From: Algiphilus aromaticivorans DG1253
GTDB lineage: Bacteria; Pseudomonadota; Gammaproteobacteria; Nevskiales; Nevskiaceae
Reading direction: 5' to 3'
Length of the DNA: 64,000 nucleotides
NCBI RefSeq assembly: GCF_000733765.1
Contig: NZ_JPOG01000001.1
Coordinates: forward strand, 1,302,001 to 1,366,000
The notes under the pieces were generated by a model, which was not told the DNA's origin, did not search any database, and saw only the letters and a program-made list of their open reading frames with translations. This document shows, one piece after another, positions 8,508 to 22,364 of this stretch (positions are counted from its first letter, which is position 1; each line of letters begins with the position of its first letter). The position numbers and the translations under genes are program-made.

Positions 8508-9326
8508 ATGCTGCTTCAGCGCGTCATCACGGCGGCGGTTCTGCTGGTCGCGCTGGCTGCCGCGCTGTGGTGGCTGGAAGGTGGCTGGCTGTACACGGTC
8601 TTCTGCGTCGTGGCGCTGGCGGCCGCCTGGGAGTGGGCGGGCATTGCGGGCTGGCTCACCGCCGCCGGGCACGCTCGTTATCTGCTGCTGACCGCTGCCC
8701 TGCTGGGTGCGGCCTGGTTCGGCGCCCGCGACCACGGACTGGCGCCCTGGATCTGGGCGGCCTCGGTCGCCTGGTGGCTATACGCCGTCTGGTTGCTGCG
8801 TGATTACGCAAGGCGGCTGTCGCTCGAGCGCTTCGGGCGTACGGCGCGTGCGGCAGCCGGCCTGCTCATGATCGTTCCGGTGCCCCTGGCGCTGAGTTAC
8901 ACGGTCGCCACGCCGGGCGGCCTGGTCGCGCTCGGGTTGCTCTTCGCCATCGTCTGGGGCGCGGATATCGGGGCCTACTTCGCCGGTCGTGCCTGGGGGC
9001 GTAGCAAGCTCGCACCCGCGATAAGCCCGGGCAAGACCCGCGAGGGGGCGCTGGGTGGCGCCGTCGTGGCGCTGGCCATCGTCTTGCCGGGGGCATATTC
9101 GGGGCTGCCGCTGTCAGGTGGCGCGTTCGCGCTTTTCTCGGTGCTGGCGGTTATCGCCGTCGCCACATCCATCCACGGTGATCTGGTGGAGAGCGCCTTC
9201 AAGCGGGTCTGCGGCATCAAGGATTCCGGCCGGTTGCTCCCCGGGCACGGCGGTGTGCTCGATCGGGTGGACAGCCTTCTCGCGGTGGCTCCGCTGTACG
9301 CGCTGGGTCTGAGCTGCTTGCTATGA
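8508..9326 (+). CDS. cdsA: Phosphatidate cytidylyltransferase (CDP-diacylglycerol synthase)
   Basis: A 272-residue integral inner-membrane enzyme making CDP-diacylglycerol from CTP and phosphatidate, the branch point to phosphatidylethanolamine and phosphatidylglycerol. Several hydrophobic segments span the protein. The C-terminal family signature is intact: SAFKR, then KDSGRLLPGHGG, then DRVDS. It abuts uppS and overlaps dxr by 4 bases. Phosphatidylserine decarboxylase, further down this pathway, is encoded at 41230-42096. Confidence 0.97.
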   Translation: MLLQRVITAAVLLVALAAALWWLEGGWLYTVFCVVALAAAWEWAGIAGWLTAAGHARYLLLTAALLGAAWFGARDHGLAPWIWAASVAWWLYAVWLLRDYARRLSLERFGRTARAAAGLLMIVPVPLALSYTVATPGGLVALGLLFAIVWGADIGAYFAGRAWGRSKLAPAISPGKTREGALGGAVVALAIVLPGAYSGLPLSGGAFALFSVLAVIAVATSIHGDLVESAFKRVCGIKDSGRLLPGHGGVLDRVDSLLAVAPLYALGLSCLL

Positions 9327-10504
9327 GCGAAGGCCTGGCCATTCTTGGCGCAACCGGTTCGGTGGGTCGCAGCACACTGGACGTGCTGGCGCGGCAGCCC
9401 TCGGCCATGCCCCTGCATGCGCTCACCGCGCATAGCAACGCGGCGGCTCTCGCCGATCTGTGCCTGGCGCATCGACCGCGTTTTGCCGTCATTGCTGATC
9501 CGGCCGGTGAACCGGCGTTGCGCGACGCGCTGAGCGGGGCCGGGATTGCGGTGCGATCCGGCGCGGCGGCCCTCGTCGAGGTGGCGGCTGAGGCCGAGAG
9601 CGTGCTGTCGGCCATCGTCGGCGCTGCCGGCCTGCTGCCCACGCTGGCGGCCGTGCAGGCCGGCCGACGCGTGATCGTGGCCAACAAGGAACCGCTGGTC
9701 ATGGCCGGCGAGCTTTTCCTGGCCGAGGCGCAGGCCAGCGGCGCGGAACTCATCCCCGTGGATAGCGAGCACAACGCTATCTTCCAGTGCCTTCCGGCGG
9801 GCTATCGCTGCGGGCAGCGCCCCGACGGTGTGAAGAAGTTGATCCTGACTGCCTCCGGTGGTCCCTTTCGGGAGTGGGATCTCTCGGCGATGCGCGATGC
9901 CACGCCGGCGCAGGCGGTGGCGCACCCGAACTGGGATATGGGCGCGAAGATATCGGTGGATTCGGCGACCATGATGAACAAGGGGCTGGAGGTCATCGAG
10001 GCGCACTGGCTCTTCGCCATGCCGCACGAGGCCATCGAGGTCGTCGTGCACCCTCAGAGCACGGTGCACTCGCTCGTGGTTTATCGCGATGGCTCGCTGC
10101 TCGCCCAGATGGGGGCGCCGGATATGCGCATCCCGCTGGCGCACGCCCTGGGCCTGCCGGAGCGGATCGCCTCCGGCGCCGATAGTCTCGATCTGATTGG
10201 CGCCGATCTTCGCTTCGAGGCAGTCGACATGACCCGCTTTCCGTGCCTGCGACTGGCGCGCGAGGCCATCGCCACCGGGCTGACCGCACCGGCGATACTG
10301 AACGCAGCCAATGAAGTTGCGGTCGAAGCTTTTCTGGGTGGGCGTCTGGCCTTCGGGCAGATCGCCGAGGTCATCGCCGCGGTGCTGGAAACGGCAGCGG
10401 GGCGGGCTCTGCCAGCGGCTACCGAGTTGCAGGCGGTGCTTGCCATGGACGACTGGGCGCGACAGCAGGCAACTACGACAATGAAGGGGTTGGTGCAGGC
10501 ATGA
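9323..10504 (+). CDS. dxr: 1-deoxy-D-xylulose 5-phosphate reductoisomerase
   Basis: A 393-residue enzyme of the MEP isoprenoid pathway that converts DXP to 2-C-methyl-D-erythritol 4-phosphate with NADPH. The N-terminal NADPH-binding GATGSVGRSTLDVL, the metal site in VDSEHNAIFQCL (about 151-162) and the flexible-loop ASGGPFRE region are all visible. The start overlaps the cdsA stop by 4 bases and its own stop overlaps rseP by 4 bases. It supplies isoprenoid precursor for the adjacent uppS. Confidence 0.98.
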   Translation: MSEGLAILGATGSVGRSTLDVLARQPSAMPLHALTAHSNAAALADLCLAHRPRFAVIADPAGEPALRDALSGAGIAVRSGAAALVEVAAEAESVLSAIVGAAGLLPTLAAVQAGRRVIVANKEPLVMAGELFLAEAQASGAELIPVDSEHNAIFQCLPAGYRCGQRPDGVKKLILTASGGPFREWDLSAMRDATPAQAVAHPNWDMGAKISVDSATMMNKGLEVIEAHWLFAMPHEAIEVVVHPQSTVHSLVVYRDGSLLAQMGAPDMRIPLAHALGLPERIASGADSLDLIGADLRFEAVDMTRFPCLRLAREAIATGLTAPAILNAANEVAVEAFLGGRLAFGQIAEVIAAVLETAAGRALPAATELQAVLAMDDWARQQATTTMKGLVQA

Positions 10505-11862
10505 CAGGCGTAATCTGGTCGGTTTTCGGCTTCGTGGTGGCCATCGGCATCCTCGTGACTTTTCACGAGTTCGGACACTACTGGGTGGCGCGCCGCTGCG
10601 GCGTCAAGGTGCTGCGCTTTTCGGTGGGCTTTGGCCGCCCGTTGTGGTCGCGCCAGCTCGCTAATGGCACGGAGTTGGTGGTCGCTGCCATTCCGCTCGG
10701 TGGCTACGTCAAGATGCTCGACGAGCGCGAGTCCGATACACCGCTTCCGGAGGCGGAGCTCGAGCACGCCTTCAATCGCAAGTCCTTGGCGCAGCGCAGC
10801 GCCATCGTGGCGGCGGGGCCGGTATTCAACTTCATCCTTGCAGCCCTCTTTTACTGGGCGATCCACGTTATCGGCGTGCCGGATATGCGGCCGGTACTGG
10901 CGGAGCCGCCAGCGGGCTCCATGCTCGCCGAAGCCGGCGTAGCCGCCGAAACCGAGCTGCAGGCCGTGAATGGCAAAGAGACAGCGACCTGGACGAGCGT
11001 GCGCATGAGCGTGCTCGATGAGGTGCTGAGCGGTGAGGAACTGGTGCTCCACCTTCGCGCGCCGGAGGGCGCCCAGCGCGAGCTGCGGCTGGATACCAGC
11101 ACTGTGCCGGTGGATCCTGAGCCGCTTTTCGCGAAATTGGGCCTGGAGCTGTACCGACCGTCGCTGCCGGTGGGTCTCGCGGAGATCGTGCCGGGTGAAC
11201 CGGCCGCCGAGGCCGGCCTGCAGCCGGGGGACACCATCATCGCGCGCGACGGCACCCCGGTCTCTGATTGGCGCGGCTTCGTCGAGTGGCTGCGCGCCAA
11301 CCCGGATACGGAAACGCGGCTCACCATCGAGCGTGATGGCCGTCAGATTGAGCGCGCGCTGACCGTCGGTAGCGCGATCGCGGAGGGTGAACAGGTCGGG
11401 CGCCTCGGCGCGCGAGTCGATGTACCCGAGGATTTGTGGCAGGATCTGCGCACCGTCCATCGCGAGGGCATCTTCGAAGCCGCCGTCACAGGGGTGAGCG
11501 AGACCTTTTCGGTGGCTTGGCTGACATTGCGAATGATGGGGCGCATGCTCATCGGCGATGTATCGGTCGACAACATCAGCGGGCCGCTTCAGATTGCAGA
11601 GTACGCCGGCTACACGGCGGCAGCGGGGATCGTGACCTACATCGGGTTTCTGGCGCTGATCAGCGTCAGCCTGGGGGTTCTCAATCTGCTGCCGGTGCCC
11701 ATGCTGGATGGTGGGCATTTGCTCTACTACTTCGTGGAGGCCGTGAAGGGCTCACCGGTATCGGAACGGGTGCAGCTTATGGGGCAACAGATCGGCCTGC
11801 TGATGCTTGCCGCATTGATGACGCTGGCCTTCTACAACGACCTGTCGCGCTTGTTCGGCTAG
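10501..11862 (+). CDS. rseP: Site-2 intramembrane zinc metalloprotease RseP
   Basis: A 453-residue inner-membrane protease (E. coli 450) that cleaves the anti-sigma factor RseA in the sigma-E envelope-stress cascade and clears signal peptides. The zinc site H22-E23-F-G-H26 sits in the first transmembrane segment and the second LDGGH motif (in VPMLDGGHLLYY) lies near the C-terminus. Two periplasmic PDZ domains occupy about 110-200 and 210-290. It precedes bamA, the canonical neighbour. No rpoE/rseA genes are in this window. Confidence 0.98.
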   Translation: MTGVIWSVFGFVVAIGILVTFHEFGHYWVARRCGVKVLRFSVGFGRPLWSRQLANGTELVVAAIPLGGYVKMLDERESDTPLPEAELEHAFNRKSLAQRSAIVAAGPVFNFILAALFYWAIHVIGVPDMRPVLAEPPAGSMLAEAGVAAETELQAVNGKETATWTSVRMSVLDEVLSGEELVLHLRAPEGAQRELRLDTSTVPVDPEPLFAKLGLELYRPSLPVGLAEIVPGEPAAEAGLQPGDTIIARDGTPVSDWRGFVEWLRANPDTETRLTIERDGRQIERALTVGSAIAEGEQVGRLGARVDVPEDLWQDLRTVHREGIFEAAVTGVSETFSVAWLTLRMMGRMLIGDVSVDNISGPLQIAEYAGYTAAAGIVTYIGFLALISVSLGVLNLLPVPMLDGGHLLYYFVEAVKGSPVSERVQLMGQQIGLLMLAALMTLAFYNDLSRLFG

Positions 11863-11884
11863 ACAACAAAGACGAGAGAACCTG

Positions 11885-14188
11885 ATGCATCGAATTGCCA
11901 CCGCTGGATGGCACACCGTCCTGTTGTTCCTGCTCCTGCAGAGCTTTGCCGTCTCCGCGGCCGAGCGCTTCACGATCGAGGACATCGAGGTTCGCGGCCT
12001 TTCCCGCCTCGAGCAAGGCACGGTCCTGAGCTATATGCCGCTGGTGGTGGGCGACGAGCTCAATAGCGAGACGGCACAGCAGACAATCCGCGAACTCTAC
12101 GATAGCGAGCTCTTCGCCGATGTCCGCTTGCTGCGCGAGGGCAATACGCTCATCGTCGAGGTCACTGAGCGGCCGCAGATCGCGAGCTTCGAGATCGAGG
12201 GCAACGAGCAGATCGGCGGCGATGAACTGACCGAGTCGATGACCTCGCTGGGCCTGGCGGAAGGCGAGGTCTTCAAGCAGTCGCTGCTGGATCAGGTGTC
12301 GCTGGAGCTGCGGCGCCAGTATTTCGCCAACGGTTTCTATGACGTCGATATTGACGCGCAGGTTGACGAGTTACCCAACAACCGCGTCGCAATCAGCATC
12401 GATGTGGTCGAGGGCGAGTCGGCACGCATCCGCTCGATCAATATTGTCGGCAACGAGGTCTTTGACGACGACACCCTGCGCGACGTGCTGGCGCTGTCGG
12501 AAACCAACTGGATGCCCTTCCAGAAGAGCGACCGCTACTCCAAGCAGCAGCTCGGTGGCGATCTGGAATCGCTGACTTCCTATTACCAGGACCGCGGCTA
12601 TCTGCGCTTCATGGTGGAAGACGTTCAGGTGCAGCTGTCGCCGGACAAGAGCGGCATCTACATCACCGTCTCGGTCGATGAGGGCGATGTCTATTCGGTC
12701 TCGGATGTGCGCTTCTCCGGCGAGACCGTGCTCAACGAGAAGTTTCTCGATGCACTGGTGACGACTTCGGCAGGCGAGACTTTCTCGCGCCGCAAGGCCA
12801 CCGAGAGCGCCGATCGCATCGAATCGGCTCTGGCAAACGTGGGTTATGCCTTCGCCGAAGTACGCCCCGTTCCCGAGCCGGTCGAAGGTGACGAGCGTGC
12901 CATCAACATCAATTACGTCATCGACCCGAAGAAGCGCACTTATGTGCGCCAGATTCGTTTCCGCGGTAATGCCGGCACCAATGACGAGACATTGCGGCGC
13001 GAGATGCGTCAGCTGGAGGCTGCGCCCTTCTCCCAGTCGGCCGTGGAGCGCTCGCGGGTGCGTCTGGATCGTCTCAGTTTCATCGAATCGACCGAGGTCG
13101 ACACCCAGCCGGTTTCGGGCACGGATGATCTCGTCGACGTCATCTTCACGGTCAAGGAGCGCCCGCCCGGTTCGGTGCAGGTCGGCGTCGGATTCTCGGG
13201 TGCCGACGGCTTCCTGATCTCCGGTTCGGTCACGCATGCCAACTTCCTCGGAACGGGTAATCGTGTGGCCGTCAACCTCGAGAACAACGCCTTCTCGCGG
13301 CAGGTGAGCCTCAGCTGGACCGACCCCTACTTCACCGAGGACGGCATTAGCCAGACAGTGTCCGGCTACTTCCGGAAATCGGATCGCATCATTCGTTTCA
13401 GCTCGGGCTTTTCCAGCAACGTGCTGGGTGGCGACCTGACTTACGGCATCCCGATCTCGGAGTATTCGACCCTGCGTGTCGGTGCCGGCGTCTCGGAAAC
13501 CTCCATCGAAACCTTCGCCGGCCAGACCAGCGACGAGGTTATCGATTTCGTCAGCGAGAACGGCAAGCGCTTCACGGCATTCCAGCTGCGTACGGGCATC
13601 TCGCGCGATACGCGCAATCGCACCATTTTCGTCACCCGCGGCAACCTCATCCGTCTGAACGCCGATATCGTCGTACCGGGCTCCGATCTGCGTTACTTCA
13701 GCACCAGCCTGACCACGCAGCATCATATTCCTCTGCCATTCGAGTTCATCGCGCAGGTCAACACATCGCTGGGCTATGTCGATACCTACGGCAACGCCAA
13801 CACCGTGCCGCCCTACGAGAATTACTTCGCTGGCGGTACGCGTACGGTGCGCGGTTACCGCGACGGCACGCTGGGCCCACGCGACACGCCCTTCGACAAC
13901 CCCTTCGGTGGCAAGCTGCGCACGACCTCGCAGACCGAGCTGATCGTGCCCCTGCCTTTCGAGGCTGACGGGCAGTCCACGCGCTTCTCGCTCTTCTTCG
14001 ACATCGGTAATGTCTTCGCCGAGCCGGGCGACTTCGAGACTGGCGAGTTGCGCCAGAGCGCGGGCGTGGCCTTCCGCTGGTTCACGCCCTTTTTGGGTAT
14101 CCTGAACCTCAGCTACGGTTTCCCGCTCAATGAAGAGCCCACTGACGAAACTGACCGCTTCCAGATCAACTTCGGAACGGGCTTCTGA
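11885..14188 (+). CDS. bamA: Outer membrane protein assembly factor BamA
   Basis: A 767-residue Omp85 protein and the core of the BAM complex that inserts beta-barrels into the outer membrane. A signal peptide (about 1-26, ending SAVSAA-like before ERFTIEDI) is followed by five POTRA domains (roughly 27-420) and a 16-strand barrel. The loop-6 VRGY motif is present as TVRGYRDGTLGPRD, and the chain ends in a terminal Phe (NFGTGF), as expected for a barrel. It lies between rseP and skp as in E. coli. Confidence 0.98.
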   Translation: MHRIATAGWHTVLLFLLLQSFAVSAAERFTIEDIEVRGLSRLEQGTVLSYMPLVVGDELNSETAQQTIRELYDSELFADVRLLREGNTLIVEVTERPQIASFEIEGNEQIGGDELTESMTSLGLAEGEVFKQSLLDQVSLELRRQYFANGFYDVDIDAQVDELPNNRVAISIDVVEGESARIRSINIVGNEVFDDDTLRDVLALSETNWMPFQKSDRYSKQQLGGDLESLTSYYQDRGYLRFMVEDVQVQLSPDKSGIYITVSVDEGDVYSVSDVRFSGETVLNEKFLDALVTTSAGETFSRRKATESADRIESALANVGYAFAEVRPVPEPVEGDERAININYVIDPKKRTYVRQIRFRGNAGTNDETLRREMRQLEAAPFSQSAVERSRVRLDRLSFIESTEVDTQPVSGTDDLVDVIFTVKERPPGSVQVGVGFSGADGFLISGSVTHANFLGTGNRVAVNLENNAFSRQVSLSWTDPYFTEDGISQTVSGYFRKSDRIIRFSSGFSSNVLGGDLTYGIPISEYSTLRVGAGVSETSIETFAGQTSDEVIDFVSENGKRFTAFQLRTGISRDTRNRTIFVTRGNLIRLNADIVVPGSDLRYFSTSLTTQHHIPLPFEFIAQVNTSLGYVDTYGNANTVPPYENYFAGGTRTVRGYRDGTLGPRDTPFDNPFGGKLRTTSQTELIVPLPFEADGQSTRFSLFFDIGNVFAEPGDFETGELRQSAGVAFRWFTPFLGILNLSYGFPLNEEPTDETDRFQINFGTGF

Positions 14189-14238
14189 GCTCTTCCGTTG
14201 CGCCTGATTCTCCCATTCCGACAACTTTGGTAACGCCC

Positions 14239-14739
14239 ATGACGAAAAAACTGATTCCGGCACTCGCTGCCGCAAGCCTCCTGATTCCCGGCCTGGCCAG
14301 CGCGGTGGAGATCGGCACCGTGCGCGCTCAGGAAGTCGTGCAGCAGTCGCCGCAATACGAGGAGGCCGAGCAGCGCATGCGCTCCGACTTCGAAGAGCGC
14401 GCAAGCACGCTGCAGGCCGAAGCACGCCAGCTGCAGTCCGATATCGAGACCTTCCAGAAGGAAGCCGACCTGATGGCGGCCGACGCTCGCCAGGAGCAGG
14501 AGCAGGAGCTGACCACGCGTCAGCGCGACTTCCAGCTCAAGCAGAAGCAGTTCCGAGAGGATGTCTCCAATCGCGAGCGCGAACTCTTCGAGGAGTTGAT
14601 GGGCGAAGTGCGCGACATCATCGAGAAGGTGGCGCGCGAGAAGGGGCTCGATCTGATCGTTTCCGATCCGGTCTACGCCAAGCCCTCGATGGATCTCACC
14701 GATGAGGTACTGCGCCGGCTGAGCCAGCAGGCCGACTGA
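14239..14739 (+). CDS. skp: Periplasmic chaperone Skp/OmpH
   Basis: A 166-residue periplasmic protein with a signal peptide (about 1-22, [20 protein letters not shown] then SA) and a long coiled coil rich in Glu, Gln and Arg (about 40-120), the tentacle of the Skp trimer that holds unfolded outer-membrane proteins. A TTG 12 bases upstream is also in frame, but the ATG at 14239 gives the clean lysine-rich signal start. It sits between bamA and lpxD, the normal place for skp. Confidence 0.95.
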   Translation: MTKKLIPALAAASLLIPGLASAVEIGTVRAQEVVQQSPQYEEAEQRMRSDFEERASTLQAEARQLQSDIETFQKEADLMAADARQEQEQELTTRQRDFQLKQKQFREDVSNRERELFEELMGEVRDIIEKVAREKGLDLIVSDPVYAKPSMDLTDEVLRRLSQQAD

Positions 14740-14750
14740 CTGGCGCGGCG

Positions 14751-15818
14751 GTGGCCCCGAATCGTGAATTCGCGCTCGGCGAACTCGCCGAGCGCTTCGG
14801 GCTGACGCTGCAGGGTGATACCGACTGCCGCATTCGCGGGGTCTGCACGCTGAGTCCGGGCGAGCCCGGGCATATCGGCTTTCTCGCCAATCCACGCTAC
14901 CGGCCGCAGCTGCGTGAAACGCGTGCTTCGGCGGTGATCCTGGCCGAGCGCGACGCGGCAGGCTGCGCCGGCAATGCCCTCGTTGCGAAGGATCCCTACC
15001 TCGCTTTCGCGCGAATCGCCCAGCTCTTCGTGCCGGCGCCGCCGGATTTCGGTGCGCGGCGGCACGAAAGCGCCGTCGTGCATCCGGACGCCCGGCTGGC
15101 CGAGGATGTGATCCTCGGCCCGCACTGCGTCGTGGGCCCTGACAGCGAGCTGGCAGCCGGTGTTCGCGTTGGCCCCAATTGCGTGATCGGCGCCGGCGTG
15201 CGCATCGGTGCCGACAGCGAGTTGGTGGCCAGCGTGAACATCGGCGACGGTGTGCAGATGGGTGCGCGTTGCCGCATGCATCCAGGCGTCGTGATCGGCG
15301 CGCGCGGCTTCGGCCTGGCGCGCGGTCCGGAGGGCTGGGAAGAGGTGCCGCAGCTGGGCAGCGTGGTGATCGGCGATGACGTCGAGATCGGCGCCAATTC
15401 GGCCGTGGATCGGGGCGCGATCGAGGACACCGTCATCGCCGACGGGGTAAAGATCGACAATCTGGTGCAGATTGCGCACAACGTGCGCATCGGCCGCAGC
15501 ACGGCCATTGCGGGTTGCGCGGCCATCGCCGGCAGCACGCAGATCGGCGCGAACTGCATGATCGGAGGCGGGGTAGGGATCAACGGCCATATCCGCATCT
15601 GCGATGGCGTCATCATTCTCGGCTTCTCGATGGTCACCCATTCCATCGAAAAACCGGGACAATATGGCTCCGGCTGGCCGTTGGAGCCGGCTCGCGTGTG
15701 GCACGGCCAGCTGAAGCGGCTGCGCCGGCTGGACCGGCTGGAGTCGCGTGTTGCGGCGCTGGAGTCGGGCGGAGACACGCAGCAAGGCTCGGGACAAAAT
15801 CAGGGAGAGCAGCAGTGA
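14751..15818 (+). CDS. lpxD: UDP-3-O-(3-hydroxyacyl)glucosamine N-acyltransferase
   Basis: A 355-residue LpxD (E. coli 341), the third step of lipid A synthesis: N-acylation of UDP-3-O-acylglucosamine from acyl-ACP. An N-terminal uridine-binding domain (1-100) precedes a left-handed beta-helix of hexapeptide repeats. The catalytic His is in [11 protein letters not shown] (near residue 244). The start is the GTG at 14751; I see no better ATG that keeps the conserved [12 protein letters not shown] region. The Gln-rich C-terminal tail is longer than usual and ends in a 4-base overlap with the fabZ GTG. Confidence 0.97.
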   Translation: MAPNREFALGELAERFGLTLQGDTDCRIRGVCTLSPGEPGHIGFLANPRYRPQLRETRASAVILAERDAAGCAGNALVAKDPYLAFARIAQLFVPAPPDFGARRHESAVVHPDARLAEDVILGPHCVVGPDSELAAGVRVGPNCVIGAGVRIGADSELVASVNIGDGVQMGARCRMHPGVVIGARGFGLARGPEGWEEVPQLGSVVIGDDVEIGANSAVDRGAIEDTVIADGVKIDNLVQIAHNVRIGRSTAIAGCAAIAGSTQIGANCMIGGGVGINGHIRICDGVIILGFSMVTHSIEKPGQYGSGWPLEPARVWHGQLKRLRRLDRLESRVAALESGGDTQQGSGQNQGEQQ

Positions 15819-16291
15819 GCACTGGTGAATCGGGCGCCGCGGATAGTGGCGTCATTGGCATCGACGAGATCATGCGGGCGTTGCCGCATCGCTATCCTTT
15901 CGCGCTGCTGGACCGCGTCATCGAATGCGTGCCCGGCGAGCACGCCGCCGGCCTGAAGAACGTCACCATCAACGAGCCATTCTTTCAGGGGCACTTTCCG
16001 GATGCCCCCATCATGCCGGGCGTGCTGATTCTGGAATCGCTGGCGCAGCTCAGCGGCATTCTCGCCATTCGCACCGAGGTTGGTCGCACCCGTGAGCCCA
16101 GCCAGAAGCTCTACTTCGCCGGCATCGATGACGCCCGCTTCAAGCGCCCGGTCGTGCCGGGGGATCAGCTTCGGCTGGAAACCACGCTGCAACGCAGCCG
16201 CCGCGATATCTGGCGCTTCTCGGCGCGGGCCAGCGTCGACGGCAAGCTCGCGGCCGAAGGCATCCTGACCTGCGCGCTCAAGAGCGCATGA
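15815..16291 (+). CDS. fabZ: 3-hydroxyacyl-ACP dehydratase FabZ
   Basis: A 158-residue hot-dog-fold enzyme (E. coli 151) dehydrating 3-hydroxyacyl-ACP in fatty-acid elongation. Catalytic His60 ([10 protein letters not shown]) and Glu74 ([10 protein letters not shown]) match E. coli H54 and E68. The frame is open far upstream inside lpxD, so the start must be chosen: the GTG at 15815 overlaps the lpxD stop by 4 bases, has GGGAGA 8-13 bases upstream, and gives the normal length. It competes with LpxA for hydroxyacyl-ACP, and the two genes overlap by 4 bases. Confidence 0.96.
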   Translation: MSTGESGAADSGVIGIDEIMRALPHRYPFALLDRVIECVPGEHAAGLKNVTINEPFFQGHFPDAPIMPGVLILESLAQLSGILAIRTEVGRTREPSQKLYFAGIDDARFKRPVVPGDQLRLETTLQRSRRDIWRFSARASVDGKLAAEGILTCALKSA

Positions 16292-17070
16292 GCACCGCGA
16301 TTCATCCCACCGCCATCGTCGAGGATGGCGCCGAGATCGCCGCCGGGGTACGTGTCGGCCCCTACAGCATCATCGGCGAGGGCGTGACCCTGGGGCCGGA
16401 GTGCGACGTCGGCCCGCATGTCGTGCTGCGCGGCCCGATGGATGTTGGTCGCGGCAACCGCTTCTTCCAGTTCTGCTCGATCGGCGAGATCTCGCAGGAC
16501 TTGACCGCCAAGCAGGACGATCCCACTCGGGTCGAGATCGGCGACCACAACACCTTCCGCGAATACGTCACCGTGCAGCGCGGGACGATGAAGGACAAGC
16601 AGGTCACGCGCATCGGCGATCACAACCTGCTGATGAACCAGGTGCACATCGCTCACGACTGCCAGCTCGGTGATCGCATTGTGCTGGCCAATGGTGCCTC
16701 GCTGGCAGGGCACGTCGATATCGAGGATCACGCGATTCTCGGCGGTTTCACGCTGGTGCACCAGTTCGTGCGCATGGGGGCCCACTGCTTCACAGGCGGT
16801 GGCTCCGTCGTGCTGCGCGACGTACCGCCCTGGGTGATGAGCGAGGGGTCGCCGGCCGAGCCGCGCGGCGTCAACAAGGAGGGCCTGCGTCGGCGCGGCT
16901 TCGAGCCCGAGCAGATTCGCGAGGTCCAGACGCTCTATCGCCTGATGTATCGCGAGAACCGGCGACTGGCCGAGGTGCGCGAGCTGCTCGCCGAGCGCGC
17001 CGCCAGCTCGCCGCTGGCCGCTCAGCTGAACGCCTTCCTGGAGCGGTCGCAGCGCTCCATCCAGCGCTAG
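16288..17070 (+). CDS. lpxA: UDP-N-acetylglucosamine O-acyltransferase
   Basis: A 260-residue acyltransferase (E. coli 262) that starts lipid A synthesis by 3-O-acylating UDP-GlcNAc from hydroxyacyl-ACP. Hexapeptide repeats form the left-handed beta-helix in the first 190 residues and a helical C-terminal domain follows. The catalytic His123 lies in [11 protein letters not shown], equivalent to E. coli H125. It overlaps fabZ by 4 bases and precedes lpxB by 9 bases. Confidence 0.98.
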   Translation: MSTAIHPTAIVEDGAEIAAGVRVGPYSIIGEGVTLGPECDVGPHVVLRGPMDVGRGNRFFQFCSIGEISQDLTAKQDDPTRVEIGDHNTFREYVTVQRGTMKDKQVTRIGDHNLLMNQVHIAHDCQLGDRIVLANGASLAGHVDIEDHAILGGFTLVHQFVRMGAHCFTGGGSVVLRDVPPWVMSEGSPAEPRGVNKEGLRRRGFEPEQIREVQTLYRLMYRENRRLAEVRELLAERAASSPLAAQLNAFLERSQRSIQR

Positions 17071-17079
17071 GCCCCGGCC

Positions 17080-18219
17080 GTGCGGGTGGTCCTGCTCGCG
17101 GGTGAGGCTTCGGGCGACCTGCTCGGTGCGGCCATCGTGCGCGCCCTGCGCGCGCGCAACCCCGATATCGAATGCCTCGGCATCACCGGCCCGCAGATGC
17201 GTGCCGCGGGCTGCTCCAGCCTGGGCGACATCGAGGCGCTATCGCTGATGGGTATCTTCGAGATCCTGCGCGAACTACCGCGCTTGGTCCGCTTTCGGCG
17301 CGAAATGCGCGAGGCCATCATCGCCGCCAAGCCCGATATCGTCGTCGGCATCGACGCGCCCGACTTCAATCTAGCGCTGGAAGGGCAGCTGCGTGAACGC
17401 GGCCTGCGCTGCGTGCACGTCGTCAGCCCGACGATCTGGGCCTGGCGCCCGAAACGACGCTTCAAGATTGCGCGCAACTGCGACGCCATTCTCTGTCTCT
17501 ATCCCTTTGAGCCCGAGTGCTACGCCGACACCGGCCTGCGCGCCGACTTCATCGGCCACCCGCTCGCCGACGAGCTGGATGACAGCGTCACGCCGGCTCA
17601 GGCACGAGCGCAGCTTGGCCTAGATCCAGAGCAGCCTGTGCTGGGGGTGCTCCCGGGCTCACGGCGCGGCGAAGTTGCGCGCCTGATGCCCGACTATGCG
17701 CAGGCCGCGCGCTTGCTGGCCGAGAAACACCCGGGCATCCGCGCTGTCGTGCCGGTGGCGCACGAAGGCTTGCGTGAAGCCATCGCCGCGCATACCCAGG
17801 ACGCCCCCGGGTTGGAATGGACGCTGCTCGAAGGCCAGTCGCGCGAGGTCATGCGCGCATCGGATCTTCTCTTGCTGACTTCCGGCACCGTGACGCTGGA
17901 GGCCTTGTTGTTGGGACGGCCGATGGTAGTGGCCTACCGCGCCTCGGCGGCCACCATCTGGCTGCTGCGTACCTTCCGGATGGTGCGCACCGCCCACTTC
18001 TCGCTGCCCAATGTGCTTACCGGCGAGCGCACCGTGCCGGAGTTGCTGCAGGATCAGGTCAGCGCCGAAAAACTGGTGGCCGAGCTGGAGCCGCTCTGGA
18101 CCGATCCGCAGGTGCGTGCGTACCAGATGCGGCGCTTTGCCGAGGTGCGCGCGCAGCTGGCACGCAATGCCGGTGCCCGCGCCGCGGAGACCATCGAAGC
18201 GCTCGCCGGGCGCGCATGA
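17080..18219 (+). CDS. lpxB: Lipid-A-disaccharide synthase
   Basis: A 379-residue GT19 glycosyltransferase (E. coli 382) that joins UDP-diacylglucosamine to lipid X at the inner membrane. The N-terminal [15 protein letters not shown] motif, the [11 protein letters not shown] segment and the [10 protein letters not shown] stretch are all characteristic. The start is a GTG at 17080; no nearby ATG would retain the conserved N-terminus. Its stop overlaps rnhB by 4 bases, so four lipid A genes and rnhB-dnaE are translationally chained. Confidence 0.97.
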   Translation: MRVVLLAGEASGDLLGAAIVRALRARNPDIECLGITGPQMRAAGCSSLGDIEALSLMGIFEILRELPRLVRFRREMREAIIAAKPDIVVGIDAPDFNLALEGQLRERGLRCVHVVSPTIWAWRPKRRFKIARNCDAILCLYPFEPECYADTGLRADFIGHPLADELDDSVTPAQARAQLGLDPEQPVLGVLPGSRRGEVARLMPDYAQAARLLAEKHPGIRAVVPVAHEGLREAIAAHTQDAPGLEWTLLEGQSREVMRASDLLLLTSGTVTLEALLLGRPMVVAYRASAATIWLLRTFRMVRTAHFSLPNVLTGERTVPELLQDQVSAEKLVAELEPLWTDPQVRAYQMRRFAEVRAQLARNAGARAAETIEALAGRA

Positions 18220-18778
18220 TCGCCGGCGTCGACGAGGCGGGGCGAGGGGCGCTTGCCGGGCCCGTGGTGGCCGCGGCGGTCATCCTGCCTGCGGCGGGCC
18301 TGCCGGGCCTGGGTGATTCCAAGACACTGAGCCCGCGTCGCCGCGAGTCTCTGGCGAGCACGATTCGCGAGAGCGCTGTGGCCTGGGCGGTCTGTGCCGT
18401 TGAGCCGGAAGTCATCGACCGAATCAACATTCTGCAGGCCAGCCTGCAGGCCATGGCCGCAGCGGTTGACGACCTGGCTACGGCGCCTTCAGAAATCCTG
18501 GTCGACGGCAGACAGCTGCCGGCCTGGCACTGGCCGTCGCGCGCCATCGTCGGCGGCGATGGGCTGGAGCCTGCGATCATGGCGGCTTCGATTCTTGCCA
18601 AGGTCCATCGCGACGCCCTGATGACGACCATGGACGCCGACTTCCCGCACTACGGCTTCGCCGGCCACAAGGGCTACCCCACGGCCACGCATCTGGCGGC
18701 GTTGCACGCGCATGGTGTCTGTCCACAGCATCGCCGCAGTTATGCGCCGGTGCGGCGCTGCCTGGCGGAGGCCGCGAC

Positions 18779-18782
<4 letters not shown>
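18216..18782 (+). CDS. rnhB: Ribonuclease HII
   Basis: A 188-residue RNase HII (E. coli 198) that nicks RNA-DNA hybrids and single ribonucleotides embedded in DNA. It begins [20 protein letters not shown], which carries the first catalytic Asp-Glu pair of the DEAGRG signature; the further acidic residue is in ILVDGRQLP and the C-terminal [10 protein letters not shown] motif is intact. The frame is open for 133 codons upstream inside lpxB; the ATG at 18216 in the lpxB stop overlap is the correct start. Confidence 0.96.
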
Positions 18783-22300
<3,518 letters not shown>

Positions 22301-22364
22301 GTCCGCACGGCGTCAGTAACTTGCGTAAGCTAGGGCGCAGTCCAGGACGGAGGAAGACGGGGGC

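Noticed and set aside
12371-14425. A 684-codon minus-strand frame opposite bamA and skp
   Set aside because: Antisense shadow of a conserved outer-membrane gene; no signal peptide or domain is visible.
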